From: Syngnathus acus
Taxonomy: Eukaryota > Chordata > Actinopteri > Syngnathiformes > Syngnathidae
Length of the DNA: 64,000 bases
Assembly: GCF_901709675.1 (NCBI RefSeq)
Contig: NC_051105.1
Span: forward strand, 10,898,604 to 10,962,603
Reading direction: 5' to 3'
Positions 33,153-45,114 of this stretch are shown here, in pieces. Position 1 is the first letter of the stretch. Every line of letters starts with the position of its first letter. The translations under genes and the position numbers were made by a program. The notes under the pieces were generated by a model. That model was not told where the DNA came from, did no database searches, and saw nothing but the letters and a program-made list of their open reading frames with translations.

Positions 33153-34749
33153 ATGGAACACGCTTACTCTTTGGCTGGACTCCTTCTGCTCATCATCGTC
33201 CAAAGCAGTTGGCAGGTGCCGGACCAACATACAAACTCGATGTGAGGACAACTCGCACTACACTCGCTTTTTCTACACTTTATATTCTTAAAAACATTTC
33301 ATTGACTTCTATTGTTGATTGTATAAAATATCACACAGGTTTTAATACTAAGTATTGTGGCACCACAGTACCATCATAGTTATAATTTAACATGTTGTAG
33401 TGGACTAAAAATATTTTTCTCATTTCATCTAACTTTTTTTCCTTATCACTGTTACATTTTAGTCATTGGTTTTAACAAGGCACAAAATTCGACGTTCGAA
33501 ACAGTGATAGATGACTTGAATCCATCTTACAGTTTATATTTAAACAAAGTTTTGTTCTTGTGGTTACCTGGTTAGTTACCTGGACTTGCTTCCTCCTTTT
33601 TTAAGCGAGAACTCCGTTTCAAGTGAACCTCTCGAGCTTTCCAGCATGAAGCGACATTCAGAGGGAACGTTTTCCAACGACTACAGTAAATACCTGGAAA
33701 CGAGAAGAGCGCAAGACTTTGTTCAGTGGCTCAAGAACTCAAAACGAAACGGGTGAGTTGTTGCCACAAAGGATTAGTGTGTGATTTTTAAATGATCTGT
33801 TCTGAATGCAAGACCGCCACGACAGCAAGCTAATGACCAATTTACATCAGGGTTGAACCAAAGACGAACACAAAATCAACTCCCCTGTGTGTCGCCAGTA
33901 ACAAATGTATAATCTGACAACATACATAAACAATTACAGAAAGTTATACATTATAAAATGTACCTGCATCCGTCACTTTTTAAGGCGTAAAATGGCGTAC
34001 AGCAGGTGTGTCCAATCTCACAGGCGGGGTCCTCCGGCACTGTTGCCGGGTGTTCAGCTGTATGACGTCACTCCCGGTGCGACTCGATCGCAAATGGCAT
34101 CTAAATACACATTAAGCCGGTCCAAATTGGCCACAATTTATTCAGATACATGTGGAGGAGCCTTTCAAGGAAGCGAATGACCCAGTCAGCTAATTATGTT
34201 TTGAGAATTTGGAAGCAACGTGCGGGCGAGTCGCGCGAGAACTGACGTCATGCAGCCGAAAAAACGCGCCCGAAAATGCTGCCTAGAGCGTTAGAATTTG
34301 GACACAGCCACTCAATTATTTACAACAAGGCTGTGCTATACTTCTTTTTTGTTTTTCTACTCTCAAATTTGCTGGTTTTTGTGTCAAATTTGTAGTTGGC
34401 ACATGAATTGCACCACATTTGAACAGTAGTGACACCAAAATAATTGTTAACTCTACAAAAAAACAGCTAAATAGTGGGACTGGGAACTTGAAACTGGTAG
34501 TGGAGAGGGGTTTACTTTACATATTTGCAGTGCACAAATACAAAACAACTTAAGCTCTAGAATGTGCAAGGTTGACTCATGTGATATATTGCATTTGAAG
34601 CTCAGTTAAGTGTGGTCATGTTCAGCAGAAGTGTAATTCGGCGCCATGCGGACGGCACCTACACCAGCGACATGAGTGCCTACCTTCAGGACCAGGCAGC
34701 CAAGGAGTTTGTGAGCTGGCTCAAGGCCGGCCGAGGCAGACGGCAGTAG
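33153..34749 (+). CDS. gcg: Proglucagon (glucagon and GLP-1, no GLP-2)
   Basis: Coding exons 33142-33241 (ATG at 33153), 33606-33752 and 34629-34749, plus a 5' non-coding exon ending 33071. The product is 118 aa. The signal peptide is residues 1 to about 21 ([20 protein letters not shown]). Glucagon is residues 47-75, released between KR pairs (MKR before, KR after). GLP-1 is residues 85-118, after RR, starting HADGTYTSD and ending GRGRRQ. The peptides are secreted from endocrine pancreas and gut and act on class B GPCRs to control glucose. Both keep the receptor-binding N-termini (HSEGTF, HADGTY). No GLP-2 sequence (HADGSF/HVDGSF-like) follows before slc4a10, as in the short teleost gcgb type, so paralog a or b cannot be fixed. 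The last intron has a CAGCAG tandem acceptor. I chose the second because it gives the usual spacer length. Confidence 0.96.
34063..34250. promoter_or_regulatory. gcg: Two perfect CRE sites in gcg intron 3
   Basis: TGACGTCA occurs at 34063-34070 and again at 34243-34250, between the glucagon exon and the GLP-1 exon. This is the full palindromic binding site of CREB/ATF. Function inside the intron is inferred. Confidence 0.45.
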
Positions 34750-34801
34750 ACCCCGCCGACGTCAACCTAGTCTGGGCCTCCACAACTGACTCTGTGCAAT
34801 C

Positions 34802-34807
34802 ATTAAA
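34802..34807 (+). terminator. gcg: Polyadenylation signal ATTAAA of gcg
   Basis: ATTAAA 53 bp after the TAG stop, followed by a T-rich/GT-rich stretch (CCTTTTCCCTTGGTCGTC). This places the gcg 3' end soon after GLP-1 and leaves no room for a GLP-2 exon in this transcript. Confidence 0.6.
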
Positions 34808-34829
34808 TGTTTCACAAAGTGTACCATCC

Positions 34830-36484
34830 TTTTCCCTTGGTCGTCTTATTTTTCTTCTTGTCCTCATTAATTACAGATCAGGTCTTTCCATAAGTGTGAA
34901 CCACGTGACTGAAATGTTGGCTTCTCTCATGTTCACAATAATTTGAACGGGAACATGACAATTTTATTTTCTATAACCTACGATACAGATTGAGTGCAAT
35001 ATGTAATGCGTTAATTACAATATAAATGCTGCTGATCATCTTTATTAAAGTATTGTCTGTCTTGTTTTTGTACAAATATCACAGATACTGTACATCGATT
35101 TTTATTTTGGACTAAAAAAGTAGTGCTTTGCTTGCTCTTGTGCCAGGGCACTATGTTAAAGTGAGGTCAAGAGGTTCATAAAAACAACAGTAGTGCTTTG
35201 ACACTATCCCGTGTCATCTCAGCGGTATTGATATATGGTATTCTTTATCTGTAATGCTTTTAGAATTTCATGTAAATGGACATGTATTTAATTCATAGTC
35301 ATTATTTTTGTTCCAATGCGTTGAGAGAAGAGCATTATCAGAATGTCACTGGAGATAGCAGTCCCAACAGCAAAATCAAAGAAAAGGGAAATCCTGTCAA
35401 TCAGATCCCGCTTGTCGACCAACAAGCGGCGGGTCGTTACTCACCGACGCCTCTGCCGAAGAAATATTGTGCGTGACGCGCTTTGGGACGCATCGCCTCT
35501 CTTAGCTGTCATCTTGAAAGCTCGTCAAACATCTGCCAAGCAAACCTCTGGCCACCCCCAACAGTCATATTTGCTATTAATAGGCCAATTGGAATAACAA
35601 GTTACAAGTTACTAAAGCAAAACTGTCAGAAAAGTCACAATTTTGCTTGATGCTTGTTTAGGCAAAGTTATTTTTCTCTGGATTTGGGGGAAAGAATTTT
35701 ATAATGATTTTATTTAATCTTACTTGTGCTCTAATGCTGAATGCTTTCAAAAGTTCACAAAAACAAACAAGCATGCTTTCAAATGTACCCCGCAATAATT
35801 ACACCAAACCAAACATAATCAGGTCAAGTTTGCTAAATAGTTTATAGATTGTAACAAGTTTAGACAGCTGATGATTTCAATGACACATTTCTGACATAAA
35901 AGCCTTTTTGCAACATTAAACTAGAACAGGATTATTTACATGGATACATTTAGTAAAGACATAATTTACACCACACAAAATAGAATTTAAGTATAACGAG
36001 CAAAAACTGCAGATACAGTGGTCGTCACTTTCATATTGCTTTATGGCTATTTTCCCTTTTAATACATTTCTGAGGACAATTGAGACAAACAACTAAAAGC
36101 AAACAACGGACCGATATTACAAATGAACTACGAAGTGCTCGATTAATAAGGCCGGTTTGACCTCCACAAAGAATTCGACATGAGAAATGAGGCGTCCTCA
36201 TACGTTTTTTTTTACCGTTATTGACTTACATTACAAGGTGATATGAAGGGTAAATAATTACAAAAAAAAAACCACCATCAACAAAAACAACACTTACAGA
36301 GCGAGAGTAGTGCCTTTTCCATACCTAGTAGTTCCTCATGGCATGTGGGAGGACCAGCAATCACCTGACAGCATAATAACTGTCTTAACTCATATTCCAC
36401 AAATATAGTGAATCTACAAGTTTTATTTTTAGATGAATACATTGAAATATCTTACCCTAACATGTTGATATTTTTACAAACGTC
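34830..36484. other. Spacer between convergent gcg and slc4a10
   Basis: AT-rich, no exon recognised. The left part follows the gcg poly-A signal. The right part should be the slc4a10 3' UTR, read on the minus strand. A minus-strand AATAAA (plus TTTATT at 36422-36427) lies 58 bp past the slc4a10 stop. In human the DPP4 gene lies in this interval, and here there is no trace of it. Confidence 0.6.
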
Positions 36485-39400
36485 CTAGCTTGTAGCATTC
36501 CAAGTGCTTCCAAAAGAACCTTTGGACATCTCATCCGTGATGTTGATGACAGGTAATCCTCTGCGGCAGACAAGGGATGAATGGCGATTCGATATGTTAC
36601 ACCCCGAGTCGTTACAAATAAACCGCTGATGTGTAACAGGTAGGTAACGCTCACTTGCATCCCTCCAATGGCACTTGCACGACGCCTTCTTCCTCAGCCA
36701 GGACGCTCTGCTCTTCCCCCTGAAGAGTAAAAGCAGTTTGATGAGTGGAACAATTTGCATGGCGTGGAGGCAAACAAGTCAACGGGCTCAACCTCCTCGG
36801 CATCCTCCAGCTTCTTCTTCTTGCTTTCTGGCATGAGGTCATCCAACCAGCTCAGCTCTCTTTTTGAGAAGATGCAGTCCAACAGTTTCCGGATGAACAC
36901 CAGAGCCAACACCTGAGGAAGTGACAAATGATCTCATGATGGCATTGAGGAAACAATAAAATAAAATAAAATAAAATAAAATAAAGGCACCATCATGGGG
37001 AAAACGATGGCGGCCTTGGAGGTCTTGATGACCCAGAGCAGAATCAAACAGCTGAGCTGGATCAACGTGAACAGGTGCACCTTCCTCAGGGGTACGTGAC
37101 GCAGGTAGATGAAATCTGGCTGGTGCTTGGCAGGCATGCCCAACAGTGTGAGACGGTCAAAAAACTGGAGAGGACAAAACGGTGTGAGGAGATGCCACTG
37201 TAAATAGCCCATTGTGGAATGTTTGCGGACGGTACCTGTATTCCGCAAAGAGAAGATGCTCCCATGTAGAGAAAGACACCATACAAGACGGGCATGGGAA
37301 TGAACTGAAGGACAACAAAAGAACGTGATGTGCTTGACTCCCTCTCAACGAGAAAAACCCAAGAGCGCGCATGTGACCTTTAGCACAGACGTCAGGAAGA
37401 CGGAGCAGCCCATGAGGACGAAGATCATGAGGCCGGTCAAACGTTGCTCCCTGATGCCCAGGAACTTGGGCTGCTCGCCGGGCGCCGAGCACTGCGACTC
37501 CAACTTCAGGCTGTTGACGTGAGTGATGGAGAGCACGGTGGCCGCCACAAACCACGGCAAGCCCATCAGGGAGCAAACGGCCAACATCAACCCCACCATG
37601 AACAGGTCCAGGTGGTAGCCGCAGCCTTTCTGCAAGAGAATGCTCAAATCTGTCCCAGGTGTCATCACGCGGGTAGCCAGCTTTAATTTCTACCAGCCGA
37701 GCGTATTACGTCATCGACAGCAAAAGACCTTAAGCTTGTGCTCCTTCCTGTTTATGATGACAGCTGTAATCTGCTGGTCCATGAAGATGAGGATGGTGCA
37801 CAGCAGAGCTGGAAAGAGCGTAATGACGACAGTCCACCAGGGGTTTGGCCCCAGCGGGTTGATGAACCAGCCTCGATCATCTCTGGTTGGCTGCAATTGT
37901 GACCGGTGGTTGGACACGAGGCATCACAAACACGTCACGCTCGCTTGATTTATTTGACTAATTAGGGTTAATCGCGGCCTCGTAACGACCACCGATACCA
38001 GCTATCGATACTTAAGTACTTCGAGTGAGCCCTCCCAGCCTTACGTCGAGGGATTTGAGGAACCCACTCACCTTAAAAACACTTGGAACTTTCAGTTTTG
38101 GAGATGGGATCCCTAAAGAGTAGTCAACCAGGACCATGGTGAAGATGGTGATGAAAACAGCAAAATCACTAATGATGCACCTCACCTGATGCGACAGAGA
38201 GAAATGTATTTTCCAAAACGGGACAAAAACATATCACGCCGCTGGATCGTTATACCTTGGTGGGGAAATAACGTCTGAAGCGGAACTCCTTAAGGAAAGA
38301 CGACATGAAGACGGTGGAAAAGAAGAGAATGACGCACCAGAAGAGAACGTCGGGGACGTAAGGTCCGTTGGGACCGCAGGCGCTGCCCACAAACTCGCCA
38401 CGCTTTTCAACACAGTCCTGCAACGAGATAAGCAAATCGATGATTAGCAATGGATCGGAATAGACGTTTACATGTGGCAGCTTTTCGCGGGAAACAGAGG
38501 TGGGGGGGTGAGATGCTATTTGGTGGTGATTTGCAGTGAATAATCCAATATAATCCTGCCCACATGCCCTTAATCTCCTCTGTTCTCAATCTGGGAGAGC
38601 ATGCCACTTTAAGGTGGAATAAAAAAATTAATGCCTCTTTTGTAATTTGCTCTTTTTTTTGCATCATTTTTGTCCTACTGTTCCCAAACGTGTACCTTGA
38701 CCTCCAACGCTTCCCAGTAGATTTCCGACGCAGTGACGTTATTGACCTCCCAGTACTTCAGGGTGCCGTTGGTGGGGTCAGAAGGCTCAACGCATGAACA
38801 TCTGCGGACGCACACAAACATCTGGGTGTCCAAATAATCCCACATCTGTGCCGCTTTTCAAGTCTTCCAAGACTGCAATTACATGTTCTTTTTTGTTCAA
38901 CTCTGAGAGTAGCTGTCCACCTACGAGTACAAGGAGAGCTTGTCCAGGTTGTTGTTCTTGTTAAAGGGATAGTAGTCTCCCAAGTAGAACAATTTCTCCA
39001 AGGCCTCGTAAATGAAGATGATGCAGATGAGCGAGGCGAAGGCTTCCTCCGTAAAGCGAGTGATGTAACACACCAGGGCGCTGGCGTCTGTGGCCACCAG
39101 CACCATGCACAGGAAGGCCGTCCACAGGCCGATGCAGGTCCTCAGGGACAGGTAGGACAGGCCGTACTCCCTGACAGGAGGGGGGGGAAGAAAAAAAAAA
39201 AAGCGTCAAGTGTTGCTCTGAGGATTTGCGAATGGAAACATACTTGCAGAATTTGAAGAGTATCTTCTCAAAGACGAGCACCGGGCCAGTACTGCCCAGA
39301 ATGGTGAGCGGCTGACCGGCAAATAACGAATAAGCGATGCCCGTCAACGAGGCGCCGAACAGCGACTCAATTGCACTCTAGAAAAAAGGAAAGCACAATG

Positions 39401-42400
39401 GAAATAATAAATCAGTAATTATGTAATTGACTTTGTCGAAAATGACAATAGCGAGTGCTTTACAATGCGTCCTTCGGTCGCCTCGCCCAGAAGTCCTCCG
39501 AAGGTGATGACGGGGGACATGCAGGCACAATAGAGGAACAGGAACGAGGCCACGCACTGCAAACTGAACGCATCTGAGTAGTCGGATAAGTAGTGGGGGG
39601 CTTTGCGCTTGATGTCGAGAACCAGACCGCCAAACCACCTGCAGATAGAAAAAGGAAGAAGCACTGATACTAGTTCAACATCTGGAATTCAAGATGAGCT
39701 TCTTCCACTGACTGACTGACTTCCCCGTGCGCTGCAGTTCAGGACCTCCATGGCCTTCATGCTCCTCTTCATTACCCTCAGCTGCGTCGTTGGTATTTTT
39801 CTTCCTCTTCTCCTGTTCAACAAACACACCCGTTAGTTTCATCCACAAATATCTGTATGCTCCCTACCTACCTGAGAAGGAACATTTTTGGGTGGTTCTA
39901 TCCTGATGGACGGATCCCACTCTCCCGGTGGCAAGACTGTCACTTGATCGAGGAATTCGTCAATCCCGGCGATTAGATCATTTCGGTCCTTTGCTTTATA
40001 TGCGACATCATGGAAGACCTGAAACAAAAAAATTCTTCTCAGTATTTTTTTTTTTTTTACAAACACTCAAGAATTAATGAGTTCTGATTCCATTTGAGCC
40101 ATTTTTTCCTCTGTGATGATGGACAAGAGCCTAAATCCTGAGCAGAATGGGATGACTAATCCCTAAAAGCTTGTCATAAAAGCTCTGAGCTGTGTGTCGT
40201 GCTGAGAAATGTTCCATCACTTTGGGAGCTTGTTGAGTTCTGCTCAACTGTGAATTCATGCAAACGTGACATGTGGTTGTTTGGCATCCAAAAAAACCAA
40301 GCGCCTCGGCTCCAAACAGCTTCTCTACCTCGTCTGTCATGAGTGTAGCCATGGACCTTCCAATCTCGTGATATTGAGGGCCTCTTCCGACGGGTCCCAG
40401 GAGAATAAACAGAAACCTGGAAAAACATCATGGATGAAGAAGCGATGGAGTGGGGCGGGGAGTTAACACTCCAACCTGGTGGCGATGGGGACCTCAGCCA
40501 GCCCGCTGAGAAGAACGGCTGGCGAAAGACGTACAAAAGCCACCACAGGCTTGTTGAGGAACTCCAACTCTCCTATTAAGACGTTGCACGCCTCAGCACC
40601 CGGTGGGATCTTCTTCATAAAATGGAGGTCCATCTGAAAGAAGATGTTCATACTTTGACACTCCTCTCCGGTCAGTTTGATCAAAGATATGCTGAGCAAT
40701 TATACACGGCGTCCCGCAAGGCACGATTCACATCCCCTTTTACCTTCGGACAGCTATGAGGCCATCAGCTTTTGACAGCTTTGTCTTTTTTTGCTCATGG
40801 TTCGCCAATTTAGCCATGTTAAATTAAACAATCAACTTTGCAGTGTATAGACTGAAAATGACATTTCTTTTTTTGTATATGCTTCATTAATGCCTTACAT
40901 AATATCTGAAACTTGAATGTTCCTTTCACAATAGAAATTATGCTGTGATTGTGATTTTGTTAAAATAAATATCCATGTCCAGTTTTCATCGCCTTGGAAA
41001 TAAATGATGCAACAAATGCTGGCAGGGTGAAGGTGTTGATTTTTCAGTGAGAGAATTATGTGGCAGTAACAAGCAGTAACTCGAGTCCTGCTTGTTCCTT
41101 CGTCGCAATCAAAGCAGCCAAAACCATCTCCAATGTTTTTATTATGCAAGAAGGTTAATAACTAGGTGGATTATTATATGCAAGGATCAACTTTATGTTT
41201 AGATCAACACGTGATAATCAAACAGTGCATTATGTGGATAAGGTTTTAGTCGAGATTTTTATTTTATCTTTGTCTGTCCTTTTTGTGAATGTCTATTTGT
41301 TTTTAATCCTATTCCATACTACTTGGGGACAACCCATAAATGGAACTGTCTTAAAAGTACCTTGCTTAAATCCACAGAGCTATTTTCTCTGGTGATGTCA
41401 CCTTTTCCATCCGGACCTGCTAAATGAGACTGTGAAGATATCATCTGACCTGGATCATAAACAAAGTACAGATTACACTTTGAGATATTTTGGGACAATG
41501 ACACAGCAGCAGGCGAGGAGAGTCACCGTTCTTGTCCAGGTGAGAGTCTGACGACCGTCGGCCAATATCGGCGAGCGAGCGTACGATGGGCAAGCGATTG
41601 GCCAGCTTCTTCTGGTTCTGATGATGGTGTGGCTTCAACAGCGCTTGGCGAACTTTCTTTCGGAGCTCATCGCCCAGTGGCGAGTACAGTTCCTGGTGGT
41701 CCAGTACCATATCTACACAAAGTGAAACACAAAAATACTTTTCTTTCTCCAGTCGGGTCCACTATCATATCATACCGGCGATCTCCTCGATGGCGCCGGC
41801 CCTCATGTCGAGCAGCACGGTGCCGTTGATGACGCAGCTGCGCAGCTCGAACAGGCTGTGCAGAGACAGCGTGGCCACGTAGGGTTTACTCCATCGCTCT
41901 CCTCCGTCCTCCACGTCCTCCTCAAACTTCAGCCACCTGCCACGACAGTCGCGCCGATAGATAAGGCGGCGGCAGACGGGAGGCGAGCCACGTTCCATCT
42001 GCTCGTCCGCCACGCATCTCGCTTTGATAGCTCCTTCTTCTCACCTCGACTCATTTAGAGGAGTAACGTATTGCCTTTTGTCAGGGCGTAGCTGTAAATA
42101 CAGCATGTCGCCATTTCGGGGAAAAATGCAATCTTGAGAACGACTTAAATTTTTTTTTACAAAACTTACAAAAAGGCTTAAAAGTTCGTTTGATGCTGAT
42201 GGTTGCAGCGCGATGGAATAGTGGTTTGCACGAGCGCTTCACAGTTCTGAGGTTGTAGCTACCTGGCGCTCTCCTTCCACTCAGAATCGGCCTCGCCCTC
42301 CCTCATGAAAATCTCATCCATCTCTGTGAAAAGGTCGTGAGGAATGTGCTCCTCATCCTCATCTTCCGTCCCGAGGAGGAGCTGAACCCTTTGGGAGGGA

Positions 42401-42912
42401 GTGTCTGGGAACACAAATGATGAAAATGACAAAATTGTCCTCTCATACATATATAATAATTATAATAATTGATTATAATTATAATCTCAGACATAATTAT
42501 TTTTTATATTATTATTAATTGCTTAATTATTTAATTAATTATTATATAACATTATATATATAATATAATATGTATAATAAATTATAATGAATTATAATGT
42601 TTTTTTTGATATTGTATAACTCGTTTGAATTACAGGCTCTTGTCAATAATATGCATTTATTAGTAACAAACTAGTAATACTAAAGAGATTTGTGGTCGTA
42701 CCATAGATGGGTGACTCTCTCCCCTCCACCAATGGGAGGGCCCGCTCCCTGCTCCTCCGTTTGTGTTTGTTACCATGGTGACGGTGCCTGCGATGGCTCC
42801 GCTGTCTGATGCTGCCCAATGGGACGTGAACCCCGATGTACAGAGTCCTGTGACCTGGGAACACGTTCCGTCGGGGTTAGGAGGACACTCCAGAGGGGGT
42901 GTGTGTGCGCGC

Positions 42913-43000
<88 letters not shown>

Positions 43001-45114
43001 ATAAGCGTTGAGGAGCTTTACAGATAATCATGATGGATGAGCACAGCCTCTTTGTGATAGTCCGTTAAATGTCAATTGCATCGTTCAATCTATCAATGTA
43101 TGCTCGATCCCCTTATGCAACCAAATGTGTCCAATATCAGATATGCACACCTGCAGCCACAATCAGGAATATTTTTTTTTTATGAATGAGAAGCTCAAAA
43201 CAAAGTATTTTGTGTTATTTGTGATATTGCGGTAATGAGACTGTGAACGCAAAGTGTTATTTGTTACCTTCAAGATCTTCGGGCTCAAAGTTGGTGCTCT
43301 GCTGCGAGCGTGTTCCTCCTCTGTCCACGACAGCTTCGTCATCACTCCTCTACAAAGACACGTGGGAGAAATAAACATCTGGATTCTTAATCCAAGCGCT
43401 CAAGTACACGAGTGGAAATAACTTTGGGACTCATGTCATTTCCTCTCAAACCAAAAAAGCCAGAAAAATTCCTCTTCTGACTTTGTCAATGTGGCCACAC
43501 TCACTTAATACATTTTTAATCCTCAAAGCCTGCTGCTGGGTGTCAACCGCTCCCAACCCCGCCCTCGCCATCTTGACCTGCAGCTGACTATCGAGGCACT
43601 TCTATAATGAACTTTTTTTTTTAAAGCTGTGGTCGCCTGGCAGACTGGACAGTTTAATGTTAATCTGTTTACAAATACAGATTGCATAGTGCATATAGAC
43701 AGATTACGCTGTCTGCACTTTGTATCAAAATATATTAGCTCCCTTGAATTGAAATGAAAAGATGCATCAGGATACAGTGATATGTTGAAATTAAATCACC
43801 TTTTCCCAATTTATTTTTCCCTATTGAAATGAATGGGTATGTCATTAACCCATTGAGAGGGATATATATATAAATTTTTTTTTTTTTGGTCCATTAATGC
43901 TGTATTAAATGTAAGCACAACATTTAATACAGCATTAATGGGCCAAAAGAGCCATTTCAACTATCCAAATAGGATAACTGGCACCAAACAAGGTTGCATG
44001 ACTAAAACGAGAGTGTCAAAATGTTGGCAAGCCACTCGGCTTAGGTGACATCACACGATGTGGCACACACTTGGATGGCGTCCCTACAGATGGTGGAGGC
44101 ACGTTTTGATGGCGGCATCCTTTAACGTCCTGCCTATATCTTTGGAGCGGTCTGACAGCTTTGACGCCTTATATTTTTGGCAAATGATTTATATACCACA
44201 AGCAGACTTGATTTTGAAAAGCGACACATGGGCAAGGTCATTGTATGGACGGTAATTGAGTTTTTAAATTTGAGCAAATTAAGTTTCACGGTAATGTGCT
44301 CTAAAATTAAATGGCAAAATGTTATTAAAATTATTCTACTCACCAAACTTCTACGGCCAACAGATGAGGCAAATGAAGAGTTGACCTGCAAGACAATTGA
44401 CTCTTACTGTTCGTTTAAAGCTGCCTTTTTACATTGCCTTATTTTAACTTCACACGACAGATTACACTGGACAATGTTATTTTTAGATGACCTTGTGCTT
44501 TGTAGCCAAAGCCACAAAATATACACCAATACACAGCTCCAGAGAAGAGCACAGAAGCTCTTTAGCGCTTAAAACCTTAGGCTAAATGGGGGGGGGGATG
44601 TAAATGGCAAAGAGCTGACGACAACAAATTTCCATCAAAATGATCAAAGCAGAAACATATGTTCATTCTGTATGAAAATGATGAGACATGATAACTTTGA
44701 AAATGAATCATAACTCAGTATTAAACATAAAATACATGCTAAATGTAAAACAGCGCCATCTGGTGGGGAATTACAGTAGAATTCACTTGTGCTGCAAATG
44801 AAGGAATATCTGACTTTAAATACAAAACAATGAAAATAAGAAAAAGTGGTTGAGTAATAAAGCTTTTTTTTCATTGAAGTTTACAGCACAAAATGTACCT
44901 AAATAGTTTCATGTTCCTTTTCTGCTCCCTGGTTACAAGTTGTGCTGCCATGTCCTGATAGTTTGCATTAAAAAGTCCCTGTTTTTACCTTTTTCGCAAT
45001 TTCAACATGACCGTCTGTCAGTTCCAGTTTGAATTAAAAAAAAAAAAAGAAAGTTCAAATCCTTACATTGGGTAGCAGTGGCTCCATGTGTACTGCCTGG
45101 TCCTGCGTGTCCAT
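36485..45114 (-). CDS. slc4a10: Sodium-driven bicarbonate transporter NBCn2/NCBE
   Basis: 24 exons in transcript order: 45114-45067, 43349-43268, 42854-42702, 42404-42263, 41936-41776, 41712-41527, 41416-41361, 40633-40476, 40416-40329, 40018-39872, 39812-39721, 39638-39464, 39377-39244, 39170-38925, 38801-38696, 38417-38256, 38185-38072, 37890-37729, 37629-37378, 37304-37236, 37164-36991, 36912-36793, 36719-36655, 36560-36485 (1055 aa, all phases agree). It starts [16 protein letters not shown], like human MEIKDQGAQMEPLLPT. The cytosolic N-domain includes the His/Arg-rich [14 protein letters not shown] loop and [10 protein letters not shown]. The membrane domain runs from exon 12 ([24 protein letters not shown]) to exon 22, followed by a C-tail with [14 protein letters not shown]. 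It imports Na+ and HCO3- at the plasma membrane, raising pH in neurons and choroid plexus. The exon for cassette A between exons 7 and 8 was not found. The C-terminus ends WNATS. Confidence 0.96.
36955..36985. repeat. (AAAAT)n in 78-bp slc4a10 intron 21
   Basis: Six ATAAA units fill much of intron 36913-36990, starting 5 nt after the donor on the transcribed (minus) strand. Confidence 0.9.
42899..42998. repeat. (GT)n microsatellite, (CA)n on slc4a10 sense strand
   Basis: 41 uninterrupted GT units at 42917-42998, preceded by a GC-interrupted section. It lies in slc4a10 intron 2, with the edge about 45 nt upstream of the exon 3 acceptor. Confidence 0.97.
43884..43948. repeat. Long near-perfect hairpin in slc4a10 intron 1
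   Basis: Arms 43888-43912 and 43920-43944 are 25 bp with one mismatch around a 7-nt loop (AAGCACA). With the T-run and A-run outside, the stem reaches 29 bp. No other feature explains it. It could be a tiny palindromic transposon remnant or a folded intronic RNA. Confidence 0.85.

Noticed and set aside
35404-35435. Short hairpin CCGCTTGT...ACAAGCGG
   Set aside because: Only 8 bp of stem and no tRNA or histone stem-loop features. Likely chance.
34808-36484. Search for GLP-2 or DPP4 exons
   Set aside because: No HADGSF/HVDGSF-like or S9B motif codons found in any plus-strand frame.
42660-43031. Open frames with long Thr-His or Cys-Val runs
   Set aside because: Products of the (GT)n microsatellite.
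44177-44572. 131-aa plus-strand frame in slc4a10 intron 1
   Set aside because: No recognisable domain, no splice context, AT-rich codons and no homologous look. Treated as chance.
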